Source of the DNA: Heterohyrax brucei
Lineage: Eukaryota; Chordata; Mammalia; Hyracoidea; Procaviidae
Reading direction: 5' to 3'
Assembly (NCBI GenBank): GCA_028571685.1
Contig: CM053140.1
Location: forward strand, 223,281,323-223,345,322
Length of the DNA: 64,000 nucleotides
The translations under genes were made by a program, and so were the position numbers. A model generated the notes under the pieces. That model saw nothing but the letters and a program-made list of their open reading frames with translations. It was not told where the DNA came from and did not search any database. Shown here one piece after another: positions 21,941 to 32,693 of this stretch (positions are counted from its first letter, which is position 1; the number at the start of each line of letters is the position of its first letter).

Positions 21941-22109
21941 AAACAAAACCAAGCCTATTGCTATGCATGGGGTTGATTCTGATTCATAGCCACCCTGTAA
22001 GACAAAGCAGAAATTCCCCGTACCGTTTTCAAGGAACAGCTGGCAGATTCGAACAGCCAGCCTTTTAGTTAGCAGTTGGAGCTCTTAATCACTGCACTAC
22101 CAGGGCTCT
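21941..22109 (-). mobile_element. AfroSINE, antisense
   Basis: Antisense copy: GGGGTTGATTCTGATTCATA, CAGCTGGCAGATTCGAACAG and CTCTTAATCACTGCACTACC. Confidence 0.9.
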
Positions 22110-22432
22110 GCAATGTTTTATAGTAAGTAAAAAGAAATGTATCAAAAATTCAAAGGTTTATGAGCAATCTGTGAGAAGTCACCACACATACTTACATGCT
22201 AACTTGATGTATTCACACAATTGTAGGTAATTATACATTGGTAAATATTTCATCTTCAGAGTTTAATAATATAAATATCCTATTTAGTTGCTATGGTTAT
22301 GTCCCCCTTTCCAATTAGATTTGACTGAGTCTGTCTAACATCAAATTAACTGGTTCATTCATTCAATTCATTGAGGAAAAAAATCACTCTAGGGAAATGT
22401 GGTTATCAAGTCAGTTTTATATGTACATATAA
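22110..22432. other. No recognised feature
   Basis: AT-rich DNA between two SINEs. Nothing recognised. Confidence 0.45.
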
Positions 22433-22596
22433 CCGAAAACCAAATCTTTTGCCATCGAGTTGCTTCTGACTCTTAGGAACCCTACAGGACAGAGTAGAAC
22501 TGTCCATAGGCTTTCCATGGAGCAGCTGGTGAATTTGAACTGCTGACCTTTTTGCTTAGCAGACAAGCTCTTAACCACTGCACCACCACGCTCCAT
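22433..22596 (-). mobile_element. AfroSINE, antisense
   Basis: Antisense copy: TTGCCATCGAGTTGCTTCTG, CTACAGGACAGAGTAGAACT and CTCTTAACCACTGCACCACC. Confidence 0.92.
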
Positions 22597-23257
22597 ATGC
22601 ATGCATATTGATGATTAAATAACATTTACCTTTCAAAGAATAGTTCAGGAACAGAGTGGAACAGAAATCAACAGACTAGAAGTGAGGAAGCCATGAGTCT
22701 ATTTTCTCGGTTTTACTGCTAATAGCTATGATTCTTTTTGTTTAAAATCTACGTTTCTTTCACTGTTCCACATATTAGATGGGGTTCATGATAACATGAC
22801 AACTCCATAGAGCCACTGTGATTATTGAATGAGATGATTAATACGTAGCCAGTCTTTCCAATGTGTACTGAGGCCCTATAAAAAGGTGGTGCATGAAGAT
22901 AAAGTGATACTACTAATAATAACACAAATTTCCCTCCACTCAGAACCATACTTTCTAGCCTCATTCAAGGAATCGTGATCACATGAGTGCTCAGGAATAA
23001 GTTTATTCAGTTTTTTCTGTTCTGCCCTGTTGCATGAAAGGTACCCCTCATTTCTGCCTATACTGCTAATTTCCTGTGCTACCAACATTGTAAACCCATC
23101 TTGAGCTTGAGAACTCTGTTCCCCTCTGTTTTCATGGTGCTCCTGGAAGTTCTTTTTCTATCTCAGCCGCACCTGTTACCTGGGTCCTGAAGCAGTCCTT
23201 AGATTTCACAGTGCTCCTCAGGAAGACAAACTTTCAGTGTTTTTCTTGGTTCCTTGT
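22597..23257. other. No recognised feature
   Basis: About 660 bp without a family I can name. Short open frames at 22749-22964 and 22876-23088 (minus) overlap each other, have no recognisable motif and look fortuitous. Confidence 0.45.
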
Positions 23258-23740
23258 TGTCTTAGTTATCTAGTACTGCTGTAACAGAAATACCACAAGA
23301 TGATGGCATCAACAAACAAAAGTTGATTCTCTCATGGTCTATTAGGACAGAAGTCCAGATTCAGGGGGAAGGCTTTCTCTGTGAGCTCTGAGGGAAAGTC
23401 TTTGTCATCCATCTTCCCTGGACTAGGAGCTTCTCCGTGCAGGAACCCTGGATATGCTCTCTGCTTATTTCCCTTTTCTTTCCTTCTTTCTTTTTTTAAT
23501 CTCTTGTAAGATAAAAGGTAGTGCAGGTCACACCCCAGTAAACTTATTTTGCATTGGATCAGAGATGTGACCTGAGCAAGGGTGTTTCATCCCCCCCCAA
23601 AACCTCTTTTACTACAGGCAAGGATTGTGATTTGTAACACACAGGAAAATCACAAAATGGAGAACAACCACACAATGCAGGGAATCATGGCCTAACCAAG
23701 TTGACACGTATTTTGTAGGGACACGGTTCAGTCCATGACA
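23258..23740 (-). mobile_element. MaLR-type solo LTR, antisense, with 5-bp duplication
   Basis: Antisense LTR of the family that also forms the provirus at 29.6-31.7 kb. It begins TGTCTTAGTTATCTAGTACT and ends GGTTCAGTCCATGACA. Flanking pentamers CTTGT (23253-23257) and CTTGC (23741-23745) match 4 of 5, as expected for a 5-bp duplication. Confidence 0.78.
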
Positions 23741-23752
23741 CTTGCCTCTAAA

Positions 23753-23900
23753 GAGGGCTCTTGTGGCACAGTTGTTAAGCTTTTGGCTACCAACCAAAAG
23801 AGCATCAGTATAAGACCATCAGCCACTCTTTGGAAACCCTATTCTCTCTTATAGAGTCACTATAAGTAGGAATTGACTCAAAACAAGAGGCTTTGTTTTT
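23753..23900 (+). mobile_element. AfroSINE, sense, diverged
   Basis: Sense copy: GAGGGCTCTTGTGGCACAGT, GGCTACCAACCAAAAG and AGGAATTGACTCAAAACAAG. Confidence 0.82.
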
Positions 23901-24027
23901 GATTTTTGTCTTTACAGAGTGTCTAACCATCCATCTTCCTAACCTGGTTGGGAAATAGACACCAAATTTTAATTTCCTCAGACATGGGGCACGAAAACTT
24001 CATTTTGAGGTTCTCTTACCCCATGCA

Positions 24028-24057
24028 TTTTGACACCAGCCAAGCCAAGTGCCGTCG
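24028..24057 (-). mobile_element. Candidate 30-bp SINE 3'-end scrap
   Basis: The complement of the SINE tail (GCCAAGCCAAGTGCCGTCG, 24039-24057), preceded by TTTTGACACCA, sits between two CATGCA hexamers (24022-24027 and 24058-24063). The extra 11 bases would be non-template tail sequence if the hexamers are a true duplication. Confidence 0.5.
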
Positions 24058-24208
24058 CATGCAGAAGAATATCCGAATATTTTCATTTTTGTATGTATGT
24101 TGTTCTTGCTGCTGTTGTTAGGTGCTGTCAAGTTGGTTCCAACTGATAGCAACCCTCTGCACAATAGAATGAAACACTGCCCAGGCTTGCACCCTGCCCA
24201 CAATTGTT

Positions 24209-24895
24209 TTATGCTTCAGCCCACCATAGCAGCCACTGTGTCAATCCATCTTTCTGAGAGTCTTCCTCATTTTTGCTGACCTTCCACTCTGCCAAACCTG
24301 ATGTCCTTCTCCAGGGACTGATCCTTCGTGACAACATGTCCGAAGTATGTATATGCAGTCTCACGATTTTTGCTTCCAAGGATCCCTCTGATTTTACTTC
24401 TTCCAGAACAGATCTGTTTATTCTTTTGGCAGTTAATAGTATATTCAATATTCTTCTCCAACACCACAATTCAAAAACATCAATTCCTCTTCTCTCTTTC
24501 TTATTCATTATCCAGCTTTCGCAAGCATGTGACGAGATTGAAAACATCATGGCTTGGGTCAGGTGCACCTTAGTCTTCAAGATGACATCCTTACTTTTCA
24601 ATACCTTAAAAAGGCCATTTGAGCCAAATTTCACCAATGCATTGCATGTTTTGGATTCTTGGCTGCTGCTTCTATGGGCTTTGACTGTGGAGTCAAGTAA
24701 AATTAAATCCTTGACAACTTCAGTCCTTTCTCCATTTATGATGATTTTGCTTACTGGTCCAGTTGTGAGGACTTTTGTTTTCCTGATGTTGCGGTGCAAT
24801 CCATACTGAAGGCTGTGGTCTTTGATCTTCATCAGTAAGTGTTTCAAATCTTCTTCACTTCCAGCAAGCAAGGTTGTGTCGTCTACGTAATGCAA
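24209..24895 (-). pseudogene. RTE reverse transcriptase C-terminal half
   Basis: A 228-codon uninterrupted minus-strand frame. It begins at the catalytic box (HYVDD, the usual YADD box with Ala to Val) and runs through LLAGSEEDLKHLLMKIKDHS, LQYGLH, ACESWIMN and FELWCWRRILN to the C-terminal region of RTE polymerase. Function ancestrally: target-primed reverse transcription. Upstream RT sequence is in another frame beyond the SINE, so it cannot be expressed whole. The complementary 178-codon frame at 24273-24809 is a shadow. Confidence 0.85.
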
Positions 24896-25242
24896 GTGTT
24901 AATGAGTCTTTCTCCAATCCTGATGCCTTGTTCTTCTTCATATAGTGCAGCTTCTCAGATTATTTGCTCAGCATACATACTGAAAAGGTATGATGAAAGG
25001 ATACAACCCTGACACATATCTTTCCTGTCTTTAAACCATGCAGCAACCCCTTGTTCCATTTGCACAATTTCTTCTTGATCCATGTACAGATTCCTTAAGA
25101 GCACAATTAAGTATTCTGGAGTTCTCGTTCTCTACACTGTTAGCTGTAATTTGTTGTGGCAGTCAAATGCCTGTGCACAGTCAGCAAAACACAGGAAAAC
25201 ATCTTTCTGGTATTCTCTCTTTCAGCCAAGATGCATCTGACA

Positions 25243-25740
25243 TCAGCAATGATATGCCTGGTTCCACGTCCTCTTCAGAATCTGACTTGAATTTCTGGCT
25301 GTTCCTTGTGAAAATATTGTTAAATAATCTTGAGCAAAATTTTGCTTGCATGGTATTAATGACCTTGTGGTTAGCAGTGGTAGCACGTAACCTACCAGGC
25401 GCTCCTTGAATACTCTGGGGGTCAGTTCTACCCTGGCCCCTGGGGTCGCCATGAGTCGGATCCGACTCGACGGCACTTGGCTTTGGCTGGTATTAATGAT
25501 ATTGTTCACTAAATTTCTGCATTCGATTTGATCACCTTTCTTTGCCATAGACATAAATATGGTTCTCTTCCAGTTGGTTGGCCACATAACTGTCTTCCAA
25601 ATTTCTTGGCAGAGATAAGTGAGCACTTCCAGTGCTGCATCCATTTGTTGCAACATCCCAGTTGATGTTCCATCAGTTTCTGGAGCTTTGCTTTTTGCCA
25701 GTGCCTTCAATGCAGCTTCTACTTCTTCCTTCAGTACCAT
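25243..25740 (-). pseudogene. RTE reverse transcriptase N-terminal part
   Basis: Minus-strand frame beginning VLKEEVEAALKALAKSKAPE, matching the RT fingers region of RTE elements (compare KEEVEVALKSL..HKAPGIDG at about 6260-6330). It continues to LCQEIWKTVMWPTNWKRTIF and AKKGDQIECRN. At 25488-25499 it meets the SINE insertion, so its C-terminal part is read from SINE DNA and is not RTE. GIDG reads ETDG here. Confidence 0.82.
25363..25487 (+). mobile_element. AfroSINE (GGCACTTGGC-tail subfamily) with 12-bp duplication
   Basis: A 5'-truncated sense SINE inside the antisense RTE. The tail reads GAGTCGGATCCGACTCGACG, GCACTTGGC, then TTTGGC. Flanking TGGTATTAATGA repeats (25351-25362 and 25488-25499) are identical. 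It preserves CpG sites that older copies have lost, so it looks relatively young. This copy shows the tail type found in the tiny fragments elsewhere. Confidence 0.95.
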
Positions 25741-27310
25741 TGGCTCCTGATCCTGTTCAAATGACTGAACACTGACCAGTTCTTTGTGATGTAGTGATTC
25801 AGGGTATTCCTCCCCTTTTCTTTTGATGTTTCCTGAGTAGTTCAGTATTTTCCCTGCAAACTACTTCACTATTGGAGCTTGAGGGTTGGATTTTTTCTTT
25901 AGTTTTTTCAGCTTGAGAAATGCAGACGTGTTCTTCCCCTCTGGTTTTCCATTTCCAGCTCTGCACATGCCATTATAATACTTTGTCTTTTCAAGCTGCC
26001 CTGGGAGATCTTCTGTTCAATTCTTTTAGTTCATCGTTCCTTGCTTTTATTTTAGCTGCTTCACATTTGAAAACAAGTTTCAGAGTCTCTTCTGACATCC
26101 AGTTTGGTCTTTTCTTTCTTTTCAGTCTTTTTCATGAGCTCTTGCTTTTTTCATGGATGGTGTCTTTGATGTCACTCCACAGTTTTTGTGGTCTTTGGTC
26201 TTTAGTGTTCAATGCGTCAAATCTGTTCTTGAGATGGTCTCTAAACTCACGTGGGATATACTCAAGGTTGTACTTTGGCTCTCATGGACTTGTTCTAATT
26301 TTCTTAAGTTTTAATTTGAACTTGCATAGGAGCAGTTGATGGTCTGTGCTGCAGTCAACACCTCGTCTTGTCCTGACTGCTGATATTGAGCTTTTCTGTT
26401 GTCTTTTTCCACAGATGTGGATAACTGATTTGATTCCTGTGCATTCCAAGTGTATAGTTGCTAGTTGTTTTGGAGAAAAATGATATTTCTGATGAAGAAG
26501 GCATTGCTCTTGCAAAATTCTATCATGTAATTTCCAGCATCACTTCTATCATCAACACTGTTATTTTCCAACTACTGATGCTTCTTCTTTGTTTCTCACT
26601 TTTGCGTTCCAGTCACCAGTAATTATCAGTACTCCTTGATTGTATGTTCTATCAATTTTGGACTGCAGAAGCTGGTAAAAATCTTTAATTTCTTCATCTT
26701 TGGTCTTAGCAGTTGGTACATAAATTTTAATAATAGTTGTATTAACTGGCCTTCCTCATAGGCATATGGATATTATCCAGCACTGACAGCACTATACTTG
26801 AGCACAGATCTTGAAATTTTCCCACCACCATTCCTCTTCAAGTTTTCATTCCCAGCATAGTGGACCATATGATTCTGTGATTCAAAATGACAAATACTAG
26901 TCCATTTCAGCTTACTAAAGCTTAGGATATTGATGTTTATGTGTTCCACTTCATTTTTGATGATTTCCACTTTTCCTGGATCCATACTTCATACATTCTT
27001 TGTCCAGTTATTGATAGGTGCTTGTTGTTCTCACTTTGAGTTTTGCCACATGAGCAAAGGAAGGACTCAAAAGCTTGACTCCATCCACATCATTAAGGTC
27101 TGCTTTACTTTGACTCAGTCATCTTCTGAGTGCCTTCCAATCTGGGAGGTTCATTTTCCAGCACTATCTCTGACACTATTCTGCTCCTACTCATTAGGTT
27201 TTCACTGGCTAATTCTTTTCAGAAGTAGACTGCAAGGTCCTTCTTCCTAGTTTGTCTTATTCTGGAAGCTCAGCTGAATCCTGTCTATGATGGGTGAGCC
27301 TCCTGGTATA

Positions 27311-28009
27311 TGAATACTGTATGTATATTGTAATACCATAATTATAATACCATATATAATTTAAAAATATATTGATTTCTAGTGTATGTTCACATGCCAC
27401 ATGAAAAATAAAATGCTTGTATGAAATGTGTGGACTTACTGTTTAGACATAGAATCTTTTTTGCTTATTGCATCCAGAATTAATTTATTCCTCTTGTGCA
27501 AACTTGTGGTGACTGTTCTTTTGCACCCATGTGGCCCAAACCTTTTGAAAAGATATACGTGTGTTACCTAGCAGGAAAGTACTTAGAATCAAAGGTTTGT
27601 TCAGTGATCTTCTAATCTTTCACCATGCCCAGTAAAGATTTGATCTTTATTGTTCAATAACATTAATCTGCTATTTAATTGCTATGTTTGAGTTTATGTC
27701 ATGCACAGATACCCATTAGCTAAGGAATAAGCATAGATGGGCAAACTGAGGTATCGTTCTCTAGCATCAGTCCAATTTTTATATTTAACCCCTTTCCACA
27801 TGTAAGCACAGGTATGCACACACATAAATAAATTTTTGGATTTTTTAAAAAACTGCTAGAAATAGTGGCAATACAGTACAATAATATACTACAGTAGGAT
27901 TTTCAAAACTTTATTTTACTAGGACAGTTAATCTTTGTGACCTCATTTGGTTCTCTCCATATATATATCTCTGGCCTTATTCCCTTTGTGGAGTCTAGAA
28001 GAGGCTCTA
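27311..28009. other. No recognised feature
   Basis: AT-rich, apparently single-copy sequence. No exon or repeat recognised. Confidence 0.45.
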
Positions 28010-28150
28010 TTGGCAGTGGAAAGCACACAGATATAGCAGTAGGCAAACTGAGATCCTAGTTACCAGTCATTTACTACTCACCTATATGGGCACAGTCAAA
28101 TCAGTTCAACTCTGGATTTTCATTTCCTCATATGAAATGAAGGGTTTGAA
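28010..28150 (+). repeat. MIR-like fragment
   Basis: GGCAGTGGAAAGCACACA, CTAGTTACCAGTCATTTACT and TTTTCATTTCCTCATATGAA match the order of MIR landmarks (core, CTGTGTGACC-like region and CAGTTTCCTCATCTGTAAAA region). Confidence 0.6.
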
Positions 28151-29084
28151 TGAAGTAGCCTCTAATGTCTACCTAATACTACCTGGTTCCAAGAAGAAAA
28201 GCAACTGTTTTCTCTTGGCCCCTGGTTATGTTCTTCAAGATTTTGTATGCCAGTGAGTAATAGCTATTGTTAAAACCATGGCTGTCTCCCAACATAGAAG
28301 GAACTGTCTATATCTGAATAATTGTTTTTTGAAAAGGATGTAGGCCTAATCACTCTGGCACTAAAAATTTAGTGTCTCACTTACACATTCTTTTTCCCTT
28401 AGTAGGAGCTAAGCAGGTAAAACATTTGAATTATCTAAACCACAGAAACCTAGGAAATGGGAAAAAAAAAATCTCAGGCTGATCTTATTCATATTTACTA
28501 GAAAAATGAGAACCAATTGGAGCAGATAAGTCACCCAAGAGCAGACTAATATTTTGTGTTGCATAAAATTTAGTATTTAGCTCTTTGATGTATTTTCCAA
28601 CTATGACTATAAACATGCCTGAGAATAAATTATATTTATAGAGGCCAGGGCACATGTATAATTTAAGAAGTATTTTTATCATGATATCACAATGTATGAA
28701 TAAGAAGTTCAGAAAAATATCATTTTCATCTCATTTCTTATGTTTATAATTCATGCTGTTAAATCTTTTTTCCCTCTCCCTACCAACCTCCTGATGAAGT
28801 TAACCTGGCTACATATGTTATAACTGTAGGACAAATTTAAAATAAGTGACATGTGGTTGTGTCAAGTGTAGGCTAAACAACTCTAGATGACACTATTCAT
28901 GCGCAAACTCAGTCTGATCACAGGTATTTTCAGTGTAGGTAAGACACACATCTTGCAATACATAAATGTAAAAATAGTAAAAGAGAAAAGGCACTGTAGG
29001 GTGGCGTACCCATTGCTGTTGAATCACTTCTGGTTTGGATGAACAAAGAAGTTCTGTGTCCAAACAGTAATTGCCACAATTATA
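28151..29084. other. No recognised feature
   Basis: About 930 bp, AT-rich. A short minus-strand frame (28485-28682) has no recognisable motif. Nothing supported. Confidence 0.4.
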
Positions 29085-29207
29085 TCACTTCCTGGAATTA
29101 TGAATTGCACAGTTTGAATCTACCACCTACTCTTTGGGACAGTTTCTACTTGGTCCTACAAGGTTTCTATGAGTTGGAATTGAGTCAGCCAATGGCAACA
29201 GGTTTGT
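29085..29207 (+). mobile_element. AfroSINE 3' part, diverged
   Basis: CTACTCTTTGGGACAGTTTC, TATGAGTTGGAATTGAGTCA and a GGCAACAGGTTTG tail show a sense SINE lacking its head. Confidence 0.7.
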
Positions 29208-29279
29208 TTTATTGTTGATTTATAGTAGTAATTATTGAAAGTATGTGAATGAACAAGATACGCCCTTGCTTTCTTTTGT

Positions 29280-29618
29280 CTTGCAATATAGAGGATGGCA
29301 TAGATGCTAAATGTGATAAATTGTCAAAGATGCAAAAATATTTAAGTTTATGCAAGGAAAATTGGTAGTAGAAAAGAGGAAATGACCAACTTCCGGATGG
29401 AGTTAAGAGAGGCTGTGGAGTAAGAGAAGTGAAGTAAGAATTCACAGAGAAATCAGTTTAGAGCTGAATCTTAAAGAATGAAGAAATGTTTGATAGATTT
29501 AGGGACATGGACATTAAAACACTGAGGTAAGTCATGGGAGATAGATCGCTGAAAGTCTTTTACAACTTCAAACGTCTAGATTTTATCCTAAGAAGAGTAG
29601 GGAGCTATTGAAGAACGC
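29280..29618 (+). repeat. Ancient interspersed repeat, left part
   Basis: TCTTAAAGAATGAAGAAATG, GGGACATGGACATTAAAACA and GGAGCTATTGAAGAACG follow the order of an old, long mammalian repeat I cannot name with certainty. The repeat resumes at about 31730 with TCTGGTGGTGATTTAAGAG, on the far side of the MaLR provirus. Confidence 0.5.
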
Positions 29619-30128
29619 TGTCATGGATTGAGCTGTGCCCTCCCCAAAATGTGTGTAGCCATGTGATTGGGCCATGATTCCCAGCATTTTATGATTGTCC
29701 TCTATTTTGTGATTCTATGCTGTATGTTAGAAGATTAGGGTGGGACTGTAAATCCGTTCGTAAGATCACCTCCCTGCTCCACTGGAGTATGGCTTGTGCC
29801 ACCCTTTATGCTTTCATCCAAAAGAGATAAAAGGAAAAGGAAAAGGAAGCAAGCAGAGAGTTGGGAACCTCACACTATCAAGAAAGCAGCACTGGGAGAA
29901 GAGCGTGTCCTTCATATCTGATGTTCCTGTGCCAAGATGCTCCCTGAACAGAGACTGATGCAACACAAGGACTTTCCTCCAGAGGCAATTAGTGAGAGAG
30001 CCTTCCCCTGGAGCAGACATCCTGAATGTGGACTTGTAGTCTACTGGACTCTGTAAGAATAAACTTTCCTTGTTAAAGCCATCCACTTTGTGGTATCTCT
30101 GTTAGGGCAGAACTGGCTAACTAAAACA
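29619..30128 (+). repeat. MaLR 5' LTR
   Basis: Opens TGTCATGGATTGAGCTGTGC and ends CTAACTAAAACA. Contains AGAATAAACTTTCC (AATAAA-like signal) near 30060, before a GTTAGGGCAG stretch shared with the other copies. Confidence 0.88.
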
Positions 30129-30133
30129 GGATT

Positions 30134-30150
30134 TGGTACCAGAAGGGTAC
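30134..30150 (+). promoter_or_regulatory. Candidate primer binding site (tRNA-Leu type)
   Basis: TGGTACCAGAAGGGTAC lies 5 bp inside the 5' LTR end. Its first nine bases equal the complement of a tRNA-Leu 3' end ending ..CTGGTACCA, as recalled from the ERVL/MaLR class. Confidence 0.6.
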
Positions 30151-31211
30151 TGCTCTAACAAATACTAAAAATATGGAGGTGGTTTTAAAGCTGTGAATGG
30201 ATAGAAGACTCAGAAAGAACCTTGGAGAAATTATAACACCAATGAAGGTGCAGATGGTGAGAAACATACAGCAGAGAACTGTCAGCAGCAGCAACGGCAA
30301 GAGCAAAACCAGAGCAGCAGATGGCACTGGAGCTAACCCATGGAGCAAGAGAGTTGACTGCGTATGCACAAGGGTTTCCTGGCAGAGTAGGGCCCCTGTG
30401 GGCACTTTAGTCAGTCGAGCTAGGCTTGCTGATCCACCGAGTAAGGGAGCTAAGTGTCTGTGTGCAGAAGGCTTCCTGGCAGAGTGGGGTGCCTGTAGGC
30501 ACTTAAATTGGTGGAGCTACAGAGCTTTGCAACACTTGCCCCAGCAGGATAGATGCGGGCCTGAGGCCTCGGCCATGAGGCCGTAGGACACAGAAGCTGA
30601 AGAGACAAAGAACATGAGAAACTGAGCTACCACCATTTCTAAAGATATGGCCATGACCTCAGGGTTTTGAAAGGGTAAAGCCATGGCTCCCTGTGTTGTT
30701 AAGGGTGGAATTGCCACTCACTTGGGCTTAGGATGCACCTAAAGCTGTGGGGACAGAGTTGCTGTCCAAGTGGGCCTAGATGGAAGAATTGTAGCACGGG
30801 ACTGGGAGTCTCCACTCAGAATTCAGAGTGTGTGGCTAATACCTAGAGTCTGTAGAGCAAAGCTATTGTGAAAAATATCTCAGGGAACTGAAGACGATTT
30901 TCAAAGCTTTGAGGGCTCACGTAATATGTTATGCTGACTTGCTTGTTACCTGGTTATGCCTGGTTTCACTACAAGTTCTCAGATTTGTAATGGGAACATC
31001 TAATGTGTGCCTATTCTGCCCTTGTACCTTTGAAGGAGACAGCTTGTATTCTAGGTTTCACAGATGTAGAGGAGCTTTTGTATTTTGGACTTGGAACTGA
31101 TTTAAGATCTCTGTCATATGGGATGGACATGTTTTTGCTATGACTGGTTATGATGATATGATTGTGTTACATGTTTCAAAGATGTGATTTTTAGGGGTCC
31201 AAAGGGTAGAG

Positions 31212-31724
31212 TGTCATGAATTGAACTGTGTCCCCCACAAGTGTGCGTACCATGTGGCTGGGCCATGACTCCCAAAATTTTATGGTGGTTCTCCATTTTG
31301 TGATTTTCCTATACTGTATGTTAGAGGATAAAGTGAGACTGTAAATCCCTTAATAAGGTCATCTACCTGCTCCACTATAAAGTGACTTTCCCAGGAGTAT
31401 AGCTTGCACCGCCCTTTATCCTTTCATCCAAAAGAGATAGAAGAAAAGGGAAGCAAGCAGAGAGTTGAGAGCCTCACACCATCAGGAAAGCAACACTGGA
31501 AGAAGAGTGTGCCCTTCAGACCATGTGCCAACATGCTCCCTGAACAGAGAGTCATTGCAACACAAGGACTTTCCTCTAGAGCTCACAAGAGGGAGAGCCT
31601 TCTCTTGGTGTGGACATTATGAATTTGGACTTGTAGCCTAGTGGCCTGCATAAGAATAAAGTTTCCTGTTCATGCCATCCTGTTTGTGGTATTTCTGTTA
31701 GAGCAACGCTAGCTGACTAAAACA
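31212..31724 (+). repeat. MaLR 3' LTR
   Basis: Opens TGTCATGAATTGAACTGTGT and ends CTGACTAAAACA. Aligns along its length with the 5' LTR, with an extra segment near 31373-31398 (CACTATAAAGTGACTTTCCC) that is absent from the 5' LTR but resembles other family members. Confidence 0.88.
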
Positions 31725-32056
31725 AACACTACACTTTAAGAAACATTATTCTGGTGGTGATTTAAGAGATTGGAGTTCAGAGTAATGGTGACAAGTTAGG
31801 TGATAATTGTAAGAATTAAAAACAAGATTATAAGGGCTTGGACTACATAGGTGGCAGTGGGATGTATGGGAACAAAGATGAGAAATATTAAGGAGGGATT
31901 GATGATAAAATTTTATGGATGATTGAATTTGAGGAAACAAGTAAAAGAGAGGAGACCAAAGTGACTCCCAGATGTCTAACACAGATGACTGGGTAAACTG
32001 AGACTATGAACAAAAAGGAAGGAGCAGATCTATTTGCTAAGGATAGGATGACAGTT

Positions 32057-32114
32057 GCCAAAGCCAAGGGCCGTCGAGTCGGATCCGACTCATGGCGACC
32101 CTAGGGGCCAGGGG
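32057..32114 (-). mobile_element. 58-bp SINE 3'-end fragment with 8-bp duplication
   Basis: Antisense SINE tail (GCCAAAGCCAAGGGCCGTCG, then AGTCGGATCCGACTCATGGC and GACCCTAGGGGCCAGGGG) between identical TGACAGTT octamers (32049-32056 and 32115-32122). CpGs are kept, so it is young compared with the host repeat. Confidence 0.85.
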
Positions 32115-32674
32115 TGACAGTTAGGTAGATGATAAGTTCAGTGTTTCCGTGATGTGGACCTGAGCGTTGGGGTTGGTAGGGCCTTCTGATAGATAATGAG
32201 GAGCAGGCCCTCCAGCTGTCGGGTCTGCAGCACAGAGAGAGGTCTGGGCTGGAAGTGAAGTCTTTGGACTTCATAACTATATAGGGGTTGATTAGAGTCA
32301 AGAGAACATAAAAAATAAAAAGAAACTAGGACCAAGAACGGAGCCTTGGAATTTCCAGCTTTTAAGCAGTGGGCAAGAAGATTAGAAGACAGAAAAGGAA
32401 GAAAAGAAAAAATGGTTATAGAAGCTGGGGTTTAAAAAAATAATGATGGGGAAACGTTTTAGAGAAAGGGAAAAGATAAGTAAATTGAGATCCGAAAGAA
32501 TCCTTTTAACTTGAAATGTAGTCACAGGTTCAGTGGTGTTGTGGGGCCAGAACCCTGATATGTAAGTGAAGAAGTTGGGGACTGGCAAAAGAAGGTGTAA
32601 TCATTGGAGGAGGTCGGTTGTGAAAGGAAGGAGAGTTACAGGTTATAGCTGGAGGCAAGAATGAAGGAGAAAAT

Positions 32675-32693
32675 TTATTATTATTATTATTAT
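32675..32693. repeat. TTA microsatellite
   Basis: Six TTA/TAT units in tandem (TTATTATTATTATTATTAT). Short, perfect. Confidence 0.85.

Larger units (their letters stand above)
24097..27310 (-). mobile_element. RTE-type LINE, antisense, near full length
   Basis: The most complete RTE in the window, about 3.2 kb antisense, from the 3' end (complement TTGTTAGGTGCTGTCAAGTT at about 24115) to a 5' region near 27310. The RT region lies at about 24209-25740, the linker and endonuclease at about 25750-27000, and the 5' UTR-like part beyond. The endonuclease core GDWNAKV appears as its complement (TTGCGTTCCAGTCACCAGTA at about 26604-26623). A single SINE (25363-25487) interrupts the RT. Several frameshifts split the ORF. 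Confidence 0.86.
29619..31724 (+). mobile_element. Complete MaLR-type provirus (LTR-internal-LTR), non-coding
   Basis: Two direct LTRs of about 510 bp (29619-30128 and 31212-31724) enclose about 1.08 kb of internal sequence. Both LTRs start TGTCATG and end TAAAACA. The flanking pentamers AACGC (29614-29618) and AACAC (31725-31729) match 4 of 5, the expected 5-bp duplication. A primer-binding-site candidate TGGTACCAGAAGG (from 30134) fits tRNA-Leu, as in ERVL/MaLR. A purine-rich tract (AAAGGGTAGAG, 31201-31211) precedes the 3' LTR. No gag, pol or env was seen; a 129-codon frame at 30197-30586 has no retroviral motif. MaLRs depend on ERVL enzymes. Confidence 0.85.

Noticed and set aside
24273..24809. 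178-codon plus-strand frame
   Set aside because: It is the complement of the RTE RT frame (24209-24895).
30121..30405. 94-codon minus frame rich in Leu
   Set aside because: Antisense of the MaLR internal region; Leu runs reflect a CAG/AGC-rich stretch.
30197..30586. 129-codon frame in the MaLR internal region
   Set aside because: No retroviral or cellular domain; MaLR internal regions are non-coding and the frame is rich in Arg, Ala and Gly without motif.
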